Shown in pieces: positions 45,400-57,639 of a DNA stretch of 64,000 nt (its first letter is position 1; each line of letters begins with the position of its first letter). Below the pieces are notes generated by a model. That model did not search any database, was not told where the DNA came from, and saw only the letters and a list, made by a program, of their open reading frames with translations. The stretch is from Echinarachnius parma (lineage: Eukaryota; Echinodermata; Echinoidea; Clypeasteroida; Echinarachniidae), in contig JBAMJV010007174.1 in assembly GCA_037951105.1 (NCBI GenBank), positions 1 to 64,000 on the forward strand, in the 5' to 3' direction. Both the position numbers and the translations under genes were made by a program.

Positions 45400-47330
45400 T
45401 GTAAAGGATACAAGTATAATGACAATGAAACGTGATTTATGTGATAGAAATATAAATATTTGTATTGAAAAATGTATAAATGTAACATGGCGCATTCAAT
45501 AATGATGTCCCAAATGTTAAGTTTAATAATTGTTTACATAAATTCATGGAAACATATGATCAATGTTTTCCCAAAAAAAATTAGATTGTTAAATTGCGTA
45601 AAGACAAGCCTTCCTTGTGTAAAAAGAGGTATGATTTATATAAAAACAATTATTCAGACTTCATTTGTATATAGAGAACGTATTTATACAGAATTTCGAA
45701 ATAAGGTGAACAATGAAATTAAGCATGTTACAGGTTTTTTTTTTACTTGTTTTTGTTAATGTTAAAAATAATATTTCTAAAAACATGGGATGTAATAAAC
45801 AAAACATTGGGAAAAACATCAAAATCAAGTATGATTGATTGCATTGAAGTTAATAATCGGGAAATTACAGATGAATATGATAAAGCACAATCGTTTAATC
45901 AATATTTTGTATGTTTTAATCTTTCTAATCAACTTAAAAACGCTACTATTAATGATAATCATTATGTGCAATATTTGAAAGAAAATCCTTGTACAGCTTT
46001 TTTTTAACCGATTACTCCTGGAGAGATTGTAACTATAATTTGTAATTTCCAGAATCGATCAGGTGCGGGTTGTGACGATATCAATATATCTATCATGAAA
46101 AAGGTCATACACATAAATTGTTTTCCATTGTACAATATATTTAATTATTCCTTGAACACTGGTATATTTCCTGATAAATTAAATATTGCAAAAGTAACGC
46201 CGGTTTATAAAAGTGGTCTGAGTTCAATTAGCCTTAAAAAATTATAGACCTATTTCTGTGTTACCTGTTTGTTCAAAGATTTTAGAAAAATGTATATTTA
46301 ATCGGCTTTTACATTTCTTGGAAAAATGTGATATTTTATTGAATACCCAGTAAGGTTTTAGAGTAGGGCACTCCACATCCTCTGCTATAATTAATGTACT
46401 TGCTAAAGTGTAATCAACCTTTAATTCTTAAACTGTATTAATTGGTTTGTTTCTTGATTCAAGTAAGGCATTCGATACTTTGGATCACTCTCTTTTTAAA
46501 ATTATTTCAAAGTTATTTATCAAATCGTAAACAATATGTTGTTATTACTAATCATACATCTGATATTAGTGCAATTGAATGTGGAGTGCCCCAATGCTCA
46601 ATTCTTGGCCCACTTTTATTTCTTGTTTATATGAACGATACATGTAATGTCTCTAATAAGTTGCAGTTTATTTTGTTTGCAGACAAATACCAGTGTGTTT
46701 ATGTCAGGTGACAATATTGATACTTTGATTTTAATTTTAATTTGTAATTGTATGAAATTAATCAATGGTTAATATAAAATAAATTGGATAAAGTGAATAA
46801 AACTCGTTATATGTTTTGTACTCACAAGAAAATTGATTTATGATTATGTTGTCATTGGTATGAATGATAATATTATTCAACGTGCTAATGCATTTAAGTT
46901 GTTAGATGTCTTAATCGATAGTAAGCTTTCTTGGCATGAACAGATTGATACTGTCTGCAATAAACGTTCTAAATGTATTGGTATTCTAAATCGATTGTAA
47001 TTTTGTCCACGTAATATTTAATTAAAGATTTATGATGCAATTATTTATTCATATCTCCATTATTGTAATACCGACTGTTTGGGCTAACAATTTTAATTAT
47101 TCAATAATGAGATTATTTCGTTTACAGAAGAAAGCCGTAAGACTTGTACATCGTGCCGACTATCTTCCCCATACAAACCAATATGTTGTGATTTGAAATT
47201 ATTGAAAGTATTGCTATATTTATGTATTTATGTTTTAAAGATTTGATCCCATGTAGTCTCTCAAATTTGTTTCATCTTAGTTCCGATAAGTATGCATACA
47301 ATATGCGAAATCAATAAACTTATACTTACC
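45400..47330 (+). pseudogene. Decayed LINE reverse transcriptase (copy 1)
   Basis: Scattered frames on the plus strand give NYRPISVLPVCSKILEK, then STSSAI, DSSKAFDTLDHSL, CGVPQCSILGPLLFL and ILFADKY, in the order of a non-LTR retrotransposon reverse transcriptase. Many stops and frameshifts are present, and the catalytic FADD is changed to FADK. It ends near 47330 with SNLFHLSSDKYAYN, where the second copy's repeat-like border begins. The tail is missing. Confidence 0.8.
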
Positions 47331-47423
47331 ACGTATTCTTCACTCCCACAACAATTTATTTGTATTCTATTTTTTTGTATTTCTAATTTATTTGTATTTA
47401 TTTGTATTTCTAATTTATTTGTA

Positions 47424-49656
47424 TTCTTCACTCCCACAACAATTTATGAAGTAGTTTGTATAGTTCAATCATTGAAATCAAGTAAGTCATCAGGACAGGG
47501 TGGGTTAAGTATGAATCTCATTAAGCAAATAATACACTTCATTGTTTCTCCATTGGTTTATATATTTAATATTTCTCTCTCAACTGGTTCCTGTCCTAAC
47601 TTATTAAAAGTTGCTAAAGTTATACCGATTTATAAAAAAGATGACCCATCTAAACTTCAAAACTATCGCCCAATATCACTATTATCAAGCATTTCAAAGA
47701 TTTTAGAGAAATTGGTATATAATAGATTGATTTCTTTTTTGAATGAGCACGATATTTTGATTCCTAATCAGTTTGGTTTTAGGAAAAATCATTCAACTGA
47801 TCTTGCTTTAATTCAACTTTGTGATAAGATAATTGAATCTCTCGCTAAAAAGGAATATGTTATAGGTATTTTTATGGATCTGAGTAAGGCCTTTGATACC
47901 ATCGATCATACAATTTTACTTCATAAACTAGAACACTATGGTATCAGAGGCCTTGCTCTATCTTAAAAATAGAACACAGTACGTTTATTATTATTCCAAT
48001 AGTTCCTCAAAATTGAACCTCACATGTGGAGTTCCTCAAGGTTCCATCTTAGGCCCACTATTATTTTTGATTTATGTTAATGATATAATAAGATCATCAA
48101 ATATTCTAACTTACATTCTTTTTGCCGACGACACAAATATAATTTACTCACACAAAAATATTGATACACTTGTTGATACTGTAAATCATGATTTGTGTAA
48201 TATCTCATTATGGTTTAAATGTAATAAATTATCCTTAAATATAAGTAAAACTAATTTCATTCGTTTTAGAACTATTAACTCCCAAGACCAACCTCAATGT
48301 AATTTGTTTATAGATGGTTTATCCCTGGTAGAAAAACAGTCAACTAAATTTTTAGGAGTTACTATTGACTCAAATTTGTCTTGGAATGAACATATTCATA
48401 ATATAACTATTTTGATATCCCGGAATATTGGTATTTTGTATTAAATGAAATATTTGATAAAGGATAAATCTTTATTTACTCTTTATAATACTTTAATTTT
48501 ACCGTATATAACATATTGTAATATTATATGGGCAAACTGTAGTAAAATGAAAATAAACTCAATATTTCTTCTGCAGAAGAGAGCAATTCGTATTTGTACA
48601 CACTCTAATTATCTTGCAAATTCTAACCCGTTATTTAGTCAATTAAAAACGTTAAAGGTTTATGACATACATACGCTCCAAACTGCCATTTTTATGTATA
48701 AGTAAACTTCCAAAACACTTCCAGCATCTTTCTTAAACTTTTATTTATTAAATGTAAACGTACACTCATATTTAACTCGACATGCTTATGATTACCATCT
48801 TAATAATCCCAATCTTAGTTTAGCCCTACGATCAATTAGACACCATGGACCAGATATTTGGAATAATTTACCTAACCATATTAAAATTAGGACCTCCCTT
48901 TATTCATTTAAAGCTAATATGAAAACATATTTGTTAACTCAGTATAGCTAGATCTTACATAGAAATGTTAAATAATTTGATTTGTTATATCTTGGAATTG
49001 TTCTATTTTGTTTGTCAATAGGAAAGGGCCCTGCATACATTTTAATACATTTTAATATTATTACACGTAATTGAAACCACCACACACTTAATTTCACGAT
49101 ATTAGTCTCTTATTGTTCTATGCACCAAGCTAAAGTTTTGCACTATGCACAAATGCACTTCTCAATACGAAACATGTCACTAAATATATTTTGTTATTTT
49201 CACTCGAAATTAATTCAGCCATGCTCACTTTGAATTATTTCACCTATATTTTATTTAACTTTGAATATAACACACACATTTATAATACAATTGATAAATG
49301 AATTTTTAATCGCGTCCCTTGCATAGGTTGTTCTTTATTTGCTAACTCGGCAGAGGCCACAGTCATCATCAAGCTTTTACGCTTACGACAGGTGGTCTCC
49401 TGCTTTTTCCTTTATAAGAAACTTACCAAGCATTACATAAGATATCCATTCTCCCCCTTATTTCTTATTTTATATTATGCAGATTATTTTCACGATGGAT
49501 TGGCACCAATTAATATATTTGTTTTTTGCTTGTATTTTAATTAGAAACATATTTTGTTAAACTTACATGTTACTCATTTTATATATTTGTATGATGTTTC
49601 TTTGTATTGATGTGAAAAAAGTGGAAATAAAATAAACAAACAAACAAACAAACAAA
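47424..49656 (+). pseudogene. LINE reverse transcriptase (copy 2) with (CAAA)n tail
   Basis: A frame open to 47966 carries YRPISLLSSISKILEKLV, QFGFRKNHST and FMDLSKAFDTIDH. After a frameshift near 47950 it continues with CGVPQGSILGPLLFLIYVND and the catalytic FADD (48120s), then LGVTIDSNLSWNEHI, a stop at 48444, and TLILPYITYCNIIW. The 3' region runs to an AATAAA-like site and (CAAA)n at 49634-49656. The motifs place it in the jockey/CR1-like group. The endonuclease part is absent, so it is 5'-truncated. It is better preserved than copy 1. Confidence 0.88.
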
Positions 49657-49819
49657 CGTGTAAATAATAAAGTAGCCATAAATTAAATTTTGTTTGTTAC
49701 AAATTTGGAATAAATTACCGATGCAAGTATAATTAAGCCCTATAGTATACTGCATCAGCCTTTAAACGGAGATATATATTAATCTTGTTGCAATGAATGT
49801 TTCTTTTTTTACTTTCAGG

Positions 49820-50005
49820 TTAAAGTGAATCATGTAAAGTGTCCAAATCCACGAAAATGACTTGGAGCTTCCTCGTTTCTCTTCTACCGTGTTGTTTAGC
49901 TTATGGTAAGAGAGGAATAAAATAGGGTTCGATTTTTTCAAATGTCCCTTTAGTATGAAGATAATTATCATTTAAATCTTTTATTTCTAAAGCGTTAATC
50001 AACGT
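49820..50005. mobile_element. Family C end (left part)
   Basis: It starts TTAAAGTGAATCATGTAAAG and is collinear, in reverse, with 8340-8528. An ATG here opens a signal-peptide-like string, but the other copy lacks the ATG. It may be the left end of a long element finishing at 56070. Confidence 0.75.
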
Positions 50006-53000
50006 CTTAGGTGACCTTTGACCTTGTCGTGCCTGCTATATTGTGTCCGATCCCCGCCCGGCTATATTGCATACAGCTAGTCATAGACGTACGTTCGTAG
50101 AGAGCCGGTACGTACGTAATACGTGTACGATACGCGTACAGCTACAGCGGTAGTAGTGAGCGAAGTACTGTGCATATTTGCATTGTGTACTAAATACCAC
50201 TAGCAAATTTGTTGAAGAAACCGTTTGAGAATCTACAAATAAAATGCGAATGAGAATGCGGCCTGGGAGGAGATCTAGAGGTTCATCAAGAAGAAAAAAC
50301 AACAATTTGGTTGATAATTGAGATGCATGCAGAGCTGAGTCTGAGAAGCTGCAGGTGATCGAAGAGACGACACGCACGGTCATGCACGGCCGGGACAGCT
50401 CAGCGCCGATCGAAGCCCCGTCTAAGGTACGTCCTCCCAAATCAAGAGCCCAATTACAGAATCAGCAATTCAAGTTTGAGTGTAGATCGACAAATCTATC
50501 GCTTTCATGGTCTCTTTGAAATTATTATTGTCTTTTTCACTGTGAAAATGACAATGATAATCATGTCAAAGAGGCCATGAAAGCAATAGATTTGCCGATC
50601 TAGTTATGTTGATATCTCTTTTGTTATGACTTACGATTATGAAATGATGGGCCTTCTCAAATTTGATATAGAATGGGTAATCCGTTTTTTGTGTTTTTTT
50701 ATCGATGCTCATTTTTGATAATGTTAGGTCTATGGTCTGGAATGCACTGTGTCTGTGTAGTACTCGGTCTAACTCAAAAGACAAAAGTGAAATGTTGCAA
50801 AATAAAAAAATTATTGTCATTGTGAATTGTGGTGGTCAGGTGGTGCATTGGGTGGATTGATCCACCTCCCAATTTCAAATTTTTACTGGTGAGATGATAC
50901 TTTAGCGGTCTTGACCTCGTAAAGTACGAAGAACCGTGGTCTCGGCCTCGAAAATGTCGAAAATTTTAAACCAATACTAAATCATACTCTCGGCTTCGGA
51001 AATGTTGTACGACTACGTCAAATATGTCAAACTTTCTGTACCGGCCCGCCGCCCATGTTGTTGCCGTACAAAGCCGCATAGCTCTGCTCCCTTGTGTGAC
51101 CCACCTCACCCCCCCCCCCCCCCCCCCCCTCCGCCTCCATGGAAAATTCCGGCTAATCTGCAAATCTCTTACTTCAGGACAAGTTTTTTTCATTAGTCTA
51201 ATGATTAGATATTAGGCTTGGCAATCAAAAACCTTGGATGATCAGTGTTTTCTTTTTGTCTTACATAAGGCAATTGACTTTCCATACCAATTGCCATCAT
51301 TAAGCAACTTTTTGATTTTTATCCTCATTTTATAGCATTGGATGTGGCTGTTCTCTTCGACATTATACATAGAGGATTTCCGAGTACCGATAGAATGGAC
51401 GTGCAATCTGCATGCTGACACGACTCACACGATTTGTGCTGGTGGTGACCCCGATTGACTTATGGTTAAGGTAATTCATTGAGAACCTTTTTCTTGGACT
51501 GTGGACAGAGATAAATGATAGATCTGTGTTCTGAAACTAGAATTTCATCTTCAAATTAGCAGGCAAAATCAATGAGAGTTTATTTTGGCATACCATTGTG
51601 TGTCAATTGCTATACTTGCACAAAGTGATCTCACTGGGATTCGAAACTGGGAAAACAACACAGATAAATGTCAGAGGAGGAAAGAATGTGCATTGAGCGC
51701 ATATTTTGAAAACTTATCATGGGCTTGATTGTTATGTTATATAACAGAAAATCTCAATAAACAAGGGCCGACATTACTGGACATGAGAAAAGATTCACAA
51801 TGCATTGTAGAATTTGCATTCCCTTACACCATTTTCAGAATGATGAAAATTATTTTAGCATGATTTTATTTTGTATCTCTGCAATATTTTCAGAATGTGG
51901 ACCTTAGATTTATTATTTTGCTTATTAGAGACAAATGCATTAGGCATACTGTATACTGTATACCGATTGAAAAACAGATGAAAACTGCTACTGAAAAATT
52001 GACAATGGAATAAAATTAGAGTCAATAATTATAGTGTAGCTTCGATCCTAACAGCTGAATAACAAACTGAAGGGAAAATAACAAATTTGGTCCATGTTGA
52101 TTAGAAATCAAATCCTATTTTTACTACATGAATACATGTTTGTGGTTCATTTTGTGCAATAAGTGCACATGACTTACACATTACTATTTATCTGATTGCA
52201 TTCCTTTTTTCACAAATCTCACCCTCTCTATAGATTTCTTCAAGACCCATCAAGATTCTACACACCCACTATACCACACCACCCAGAACAAATAACCAGG
52301 CCGCCAACACCCAAGTTCTCGCAGACCCTTCAGTCGCCATGCTCATACCCTGCGGGAAACGGACCCACAACGTCCATTAGCAAGGAACTAAGCTAGCAGG
52401 TTTTTGCAAACGGGGAATCCTGCAGTTCGTGTGCAAAATCAAGAACTTCCTACAGTAACAGCGGGCCGACCGTTCTTGGGTTTAAATCTGCGACACACTT
52501 TGGTCAGAATTATTCCGGTTATTATGCGACGGCACGATACAGCTCTATGGTCAACCAATCAACATGCTTGTAGCGAGGTAAACATTCAGCACATTGCTAT
52601 CATGTGTAGTACATAGACAATTAGTTGGCGTGTTAACAATACAAGCCAGCCATGCGTTGTCTATACATTGCTTGTGACAACGAGATGTGACGTCATGCAG
52701 TCTACGAATGTACGTCCGCCTTCACCAAATTAGCGAAACTGCTTGTCAACGAAAGTTATTTGAGCGCGGTGAACGGGGCAATAGATCGCTCCCTGCGTCG
52801 TTGAAAGCTCTGTACGTCGCTGAGCGAAAACACCATAATATTGGAGCAGGACTTCTAGCGTATGAGACATGTTAGATGTGGACGTCGACCGTGGGAAGTG
52901 GCAGGGATGTTCGGCCAGTGATTGCCCACAGATCCCTTACCATGCTGATGCCAAATTAACCCGTTCCCTACGAGTTTATGAAATCCCCATAGACTTTGTA

Positions 53001-53849
53001 CACAACCCACTTGGTTCCTGTGGTCAAGGGGTTAAGGCCATACCGATAAGGCCTTCAAATTGATATATAGCATAAACAGTTCATTTCTCAAATACAACTC
53101 TTTAGCATGGAATTATTCACGGACACATTTTGGCAAAAATTAACAAAACCTTATTATAACAAGCACCTCGGGCACAATTGGATTGAATACCTTATGTCGG
53201 GTATCTTGTGTCTGGGCTTAAAAATAATAAAATACAAAGATCCTTGACGTGTAAAATTATCATCGCTGTATCCGGTACCTCTTGTTAGGAGGTTCCACTG
53301 TATCAACAAAGATAAGTTTTGTTGCGGGAAGTAACAATGACCGAATAGTGCTCATAGCAACAATCTGTTATCTTTTTCAAATTCAATCAAAATAAATTTG
53401 ATAATATATCTTTCATGTCTTCCCTATTACATGTGATAAAGGTAATTATGATTTAATGAAAAAGGATGTTTTTAATTTGTAGTTCAAAGCAGTGGGCAGT
53501 ACGGTACCTCGTTATAAGCGAGCTAAACGGGGTTTCCCTGTATAGTGTATGACATAAATTTATCATTTTTTAAAACTCAAACAAACCATTGTTTTTCTCA
53601 GATGAAATACTAATAAATAATATGATTCAGAATAATTGTACAAGGTTATTGATATAATGTATGATTGAAGTTGCTAATAACACCCATGAAGAAATGTGAG
53701 TGTGTATCACTATGCCAATTGTCCTTTTAACCCTCCTTTTGCTTGGATTCACAGAGGCTTCCCCTATTATGTGCAGGGTATTGAAGGGTCGGCCAACTCA
53801 ATTGTATTTTTCATAGATCAGGATCAACCAAATGGCTAGGTGGACAATG
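50006..53849. other. Stretch without a firm gene; a few exon-like segments
   Basis: A CpG-containing segment ends at 50427 with TCTAAG and a GTACGT donor. Acceptor-like TTTTATAG (51344) and CTCTATAG (52234) follow on the plus strand, the latter opening a short proline-rich frame. None resembles a known protein. G/C runs lie at 51108-51130. The segment 52400-53060 has several short frames without recognisable domains. Confidence 0.35.
50483..50602. mobile_element. Foldback palindrome, family P (120-bp copy)
   Basis: It begins TAGATCGACAAATCTATCGC and ends with the inverted AGATTTGCCGATCTA. The arms (CTTTCATGG, TTTGAAATTATTATTG) pair almost completely around TTTTCACTGTGAAAA. It has the same ends as the 780-bp and 2.6-kb palindromes, without their interior. 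Confidence 0.85.
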
Positions 53850-54105
53850 TATGAGACACAATTATGCACAATGATCTGATATTTATTCTTTGTGTAATGT
53901 AGCTTTGTTTATTTTATAGTGATTTAGTTTTGTAAATTTTGTTGTTCCAATTCATTCAAATTCGAATGTAACAATTGCTATATTGTATTGTTTATACTAT
54001 GTATGTTTTGATGTTCAATGTACACTGATCCTTTCAGCACTGCTGCTGATCAGTTTGAAATGTATACCAAAATAAATAAATAAATAAATAAATAAATAAA
54101 TTCAC
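53850..54105 (+). mobile_element. LINE 3' end with (AAAT)n tail
   Basis: Non-coding sequence ends in ACTGCTGCTGATCAG, TGTATACCAAAATAAAT and then an AAAT run to 54099, typical of a 5'-truncated LINE insert. No coding portion is present. Confidence 0.5.
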
Positions 54106-54450
54106 AGAGACACTACATGATCTGCACACATCCAAAAGTTGAATCAATCACCCAGTATTTCATTTTTTGTAACAGTTGCTTCTGCATTTATTGAAAAATT
54201 AAATACAAAGTATCCAAATAACAATAATTGCATATTGTTATATAATTGATTTTCATAAAATGTGAAAATGCTGTGTAAATACACAAGTTATTCAACCATT
54301 TGCATTGCTTCAAATTTCAGGAATGTAAATCCTACTTCAAAAAAGTACAATTTACCAGCATACACAAACAGGCGATTTTGTTAGTTTGAAATGTAAAAAA
54401 TGCACACATAGTACCAGGTAAAGGGGGAAAACGGCTAGAAGCATGAAAAT
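54104..54450. other. Unremarkable AT-rich stretch
   Basis: Nothing supported. Confidence 0.5.
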
Positions 54451-54451
54451 G

Positions 54452-54623
54452 TACAGTCAAACCTGTGTACCATGACTGCCAATCAAAGTGGCCACTGTAG
54501 AAAGGTGATCACTATAGACAGGTTCCATTACATTCCTTTTCTCTGCAAGGGATCATGTTTGGTGGCCATTATAGGCAGGTTTGCTGCTATAAAAAGGTGG
54601 CTGCTATAACAGGTTTGACTGTA
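54452..54623. mobile_element. Tc1/mariner-type MITE (CAGTCAAACCTG ends)
   Basis: The ends TACAGTCAAACCTGTG and CAGGTTTGACTGTA are inverted and flanked by TA. The interior has repeated TGGCCACT/CACTATAGACAGG words. A one-ended fragment occurs at 9696-9752. Confidence 0.8.
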
Positions 54624-54678
54624 CTTGAATGTAAATGTGGGCTCTGTGTAGTGATGTATCCGCAGAGTATGTGTGAGT

Positions 54679-54704
54679 GTGGGTGTGTGTGTGTGTGTGT
54701 GTGC
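54679..54704. repeat. (GT)n microsatellite
   Basis: A GTGTGGGTGTGTGTGTGTGT run. Confidence 0.9.
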
Positions 54705-54910
54705 GCATGTTAGATACTAACACAAAACAGACTTGTAGTTATTTGCAACTGGTTGACATAAAAGATAAATAATGTGCTCACACTGTCTGAAAATCTATAT
54801 TTTTCATTCACTGTGTTATTAAAAAATAAGGAGTACATGGGGAGCAACCTCTACATGCAGTGATGTTGCCTGGGGGCGCATCCCCCTAATAATTTGCCAT
54901 AAAAATACAA

Positions 54911-55212
54911 AACATCACATGAATAGATTGGGGGTATGACAGGGTGAAGGGTGGGGGATATCTCTCCTTTGCATAACTAGCATACTTCTAAAGATATACA
55001 TACAAATAATCTACCCACATACCCTCCCCAAATGTCGCCTATATATAGACATGCATATAAACATCACAGGAATAGATTGGGGGTATGACAGGGTGAATGG
55101 TGGGGGATATCTATCCTTTGCACAACTAGCATACTTCCGAGGTGATACATACAAAAAGTCTACCCACATACCCTCCCCAAATGTAGCCTATATATTATAG
55201 ACATGCATGTAG
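54911..55212. repeat. 150-bp unit, two tandem copies
   Basis: ACATCACATGAATAGATTGG at 54911 and ACATCACAGGAATAGATTGG at 55061 begin two near-identical units ending in TATAGACATGCAT. Confidence 0.9.
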
Positions 55213-55319
55213 GGTGTATGCCTGTTTCTATAATGGTTTCAATCATGTGGTCCCGAGGTCATGCTTTCTTAAATTCTAGTATATTCCAAGGTAAGGAACA
55301 CACTGCACATTTTTTCGAG

Positions 55320-55430
55320 TGAAAAGTTGCAAAAGCTCCCTACTGTGGGAGGGTCGATAGTGCGATACCCCTCCCACACCATCCACCATCCCTGCTCCCT
55401 TCCACGACCCCACCCCCACTTTTCAAAATA
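55320..55430. repeat. Dispersed repeat related to array module c
   Basis: AAAAGCTCCCTACTGTGGGA and CCTCCCACACC match 44745-44790 and, in reverse, module c of the 29-33 kb array. Confidence 0.65.
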
Positions 55431-55599
55431 GTCATGCCACTGCAAGAAAGCCAATAATGTATTATACAGGGGGAACATTCTGTAGAAAAAAATATACGGT
55501 GTGCCCCCTTTCAGTCTGACCCGCTATTCCATTGTCTCCATGAAAAATGAATACACAATATGGCGGATGTTGCCTACTATATGAGAGTGGGAGAGTGAG

Positions 55600-55882
55600 T
55601 AGTTATATAAGAACATTTGAAAGAGAACAATGGAAATTCAGAATATGCGTACGTGGAGTTGCTTTTATTTGGTAGCTATGGTAGCTGTAGTTATTACGTT
55701 CACGCCCAGGCCACCCGGCGGGCGCGCAACGGGCAACGCGATCACGGGCTGAACCTCCCAGATAGACACGGCAGCGCAATTCAACGAGTCGATGTACCCG
55801 CGACTGTTGAGCTGAGCCGATGTGTACATGTACGGGTGCGCATATCAACGGCCGCGGATCATCATTCCTGTGACAAATTTAC
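55600..55882 (+). other. Exon-like segment of unknown nature
   Basis: A GC-richer block than its surroundings ends in TTTACG followed by GTAAGC, a good donor. An ATG at 55630 opens a short hydrophobic stretch (YLVAMVAVVITF) and then a stop; another frame stays open longer. No domain is recognised. It directly adjoins the family C end, so it may belong to a mobile element. Confidence 0.25.
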
Positions 55883-56070
55883 GGTAAGCCATCAGTTTTC
55901 GGTGATAAAATATGAAATCAATATTCCCTTTTTTCACGAGGTAAACGGTTTTCGTTTTCTTTCAAACTTTCACAAATCTTTCAATTGTATTTTACAATGA
56001 TATTGATATAGGATTGAAGTCTCAAATGTCATTTTGTGCAATATCTGACACTTTACCTGAATCACTTTAA
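55880..56070. mobile_element. Family C end (right part)
   Basis: It ends CCTGAATCACTTTAA and is collinear, in reverse, with 7975-8165. Together with 49820-50005 it presents inverted ends of one family 6.25 kb apart. Confidence 0.75.
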
Positions 56071-56761
56071 GCTTTATTAATTCATTAAAACGCAGAAATT
56101 ACAAACATCATTGGAAAATAAATTGCCGTATTTATGTTCAATTCCAAGTGCCTCTGAATAAAATTGCATAAATAAGCAATCTATAATTGCATAATTACGT
56201 AGATATCAGGTAGATCGAAGACTCCACAAAACTCTAGGGCCGATATTCTGGAGTCAGGTTTAGTTAAACTTTAGGTTTAAGGCACGTTTAAACTCGGCAT
56301 TTAAACCTCAAGTCTAAATTCCATATTCTGAAGTCGGGTTTAACGATCTATGGTTTAAGTCGGGTTTAAGGCGGGTTTAAGTTTAACGTGTGCAGTATAG
56401 GCGTGAGTTAAACCATGCGTACACATAGTTTAAGGATGGTTTAAGCAACTGTCAATCATGCTACTAACTCGGAAAATAATGTTTATTTCGTTTTTACATC
56501 TGCAAATCAATGAAAAGTTGTGTTGGAAGGCTTTTTGTGTAGGGTAGGTATTCATTTTCAGTAAAAACAGCAATAAACTCGTCAAATTCAAGAGTTAAAA
56601 TTAATTTCTTATACATTACCAATACAGATGAACTTTCATACAAATAAACAAACAGTTAATCATGCATCCTTGTCTACTAAGAATAATTATTCATATTTCC
56701 ATCTAGGTCTTTTGCATAATAAAATTCATGCCATTTAAACCTTGCCTCTATAATCACAATG
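56071..56761. other. Non-genic stretch with GGTTTAA repeats
   Basis: Between 56237 and 56455 many GGTTTAA/TTTAAAC words follow a GGGCCGATATTCTGGAGTC start and a second ATATTCTGAAGTCGGG. It is probably a decayed MITE end. Nothing coding. Confidence 0.45.
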
Positions 56762-57134
56762 TTACCTTATCCTGCATATACAGTGGCAAGTTAGCTAGGA
56801 CAGCGATGGTCACTGGTGTCACAGTGTGTGAGAATGTAGCTTTTTCCCCTTTGACGCGGATACTCTCTGCCTTATCTGATGATTTCGTTCGTCTGACTGA
56901 CACTTCGATGTCCTGCAGGTTTTGTGCAGAACGCAGCCACGCCCATTCTCCGCACTCGCGAGGCAGACCAAGGAACTTCAAGCTTGGGGTGTTGGTCAGG
57001 TAAGGCAGCGAAGTTACTAGCGTTGGGTCTTTGATGGTCACTTGCTGAAGGTTTGATAAGGTCTGGAGACCATCAACAAGCCTGATCGGTAGGCTTGATG
57101 TCAAGTGTGGCGTGTTGATCTCTACGTGTGTTAT
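56762..57134 (-). CDS. Possible leucine-rich-repeat exon
   Basis: The minus-strand frame opens after a TCTCCTGTATAG acceptor: ITHVEINTPHL, LVDGLQTLSNLQQVTI, LVTSLPYLTNTPSLKFLGL, then a less regular tail with CGEWAWLRSAQNLQDIEV. Leu spacing fits irregular LRRs like those at the C-terminus of NLR-type receptors. The frame ends either at a TGA (56754) or at an internal AAG/GTAACA donor (56762). No neighbouring exon was found, so both the product and the exon itself are uncertain. Confidence 0.4.
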
Positions 57135-57540
57135 CTATACAGGAGAGATATGAGAACATAAGCCCCGGGACATCAGCTAAGATGATTTGAATTAGAGCAT
57201 ATAACCTGGAAGTACTACAACACACACACCCTTAACAGAATGAGAATAGCGCGAATGTGTCACATCGACACACTGAACATGAAAGTCTCTACGCCTTTTT
57301 GTAACATGCTCAAGAAATAATGATATGTATATATAATCTTTCGTGTTAACTTTTAGTCCAAATTAAACAAATCTTTATATAATCAATCAGTTGCGCGAAA
57401 TATCAACAGAATTCGATACCAGCAGCCCTAACCATTGCATTCATAATACGCAGTGGTTGGTTGGGAATTACTTTGTTCTCTCCAGACGCGCACAATCAAT
57501 TATCATTCTTTACGTCTGGGACTGTCCTTTAATTCATTGT
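57135..57540. other. Unremarkable stretch
   Basis: Nothing supported. Confidence 0.5.
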
Positions 57541-57544
57541 CATT

Positions 57545-57610
57545 ATACAAGAGATGCATTTTGGTTTCGAACCCGGTTTGGTCATAGCGAGGAGCTATGG
57601 AGCACTGACC
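57545..57610 (-). mobile_element. tRNA-like SINE head
   Basis: On the minus strand an A-box-like TGTGGTCAGTGCTCC is followed about 35 bases later by a B box, GGGTTCGAAACC. ACCAAACCGGGTTCGAA with a nearby GCATC recurs at about 63787-63812, just beyond the Ty3/gypsy element, so it is a dispersed sequence. No proper cloverleaf forms. Confidence 0.45.
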
Positions 57611-57639
57611 ACAAGACCCAAACACAGCTCCTTCTGCAT

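Noticed and set aside
46442..46711. Separate gene in the LINE region
   Set aside because: It is an internal piece of the decayed reverse transcriptase (CGVPQCSILGPLL).
49857..49904. Signal-peptide-like exon (MTWSFLVSLLPCC) followed by a GTAAGA donor
   Set aside because: It lies inside a family C end. The matching stretch at 8440-8500 lacks the ATG, so the reading is a chance product of the repeat.
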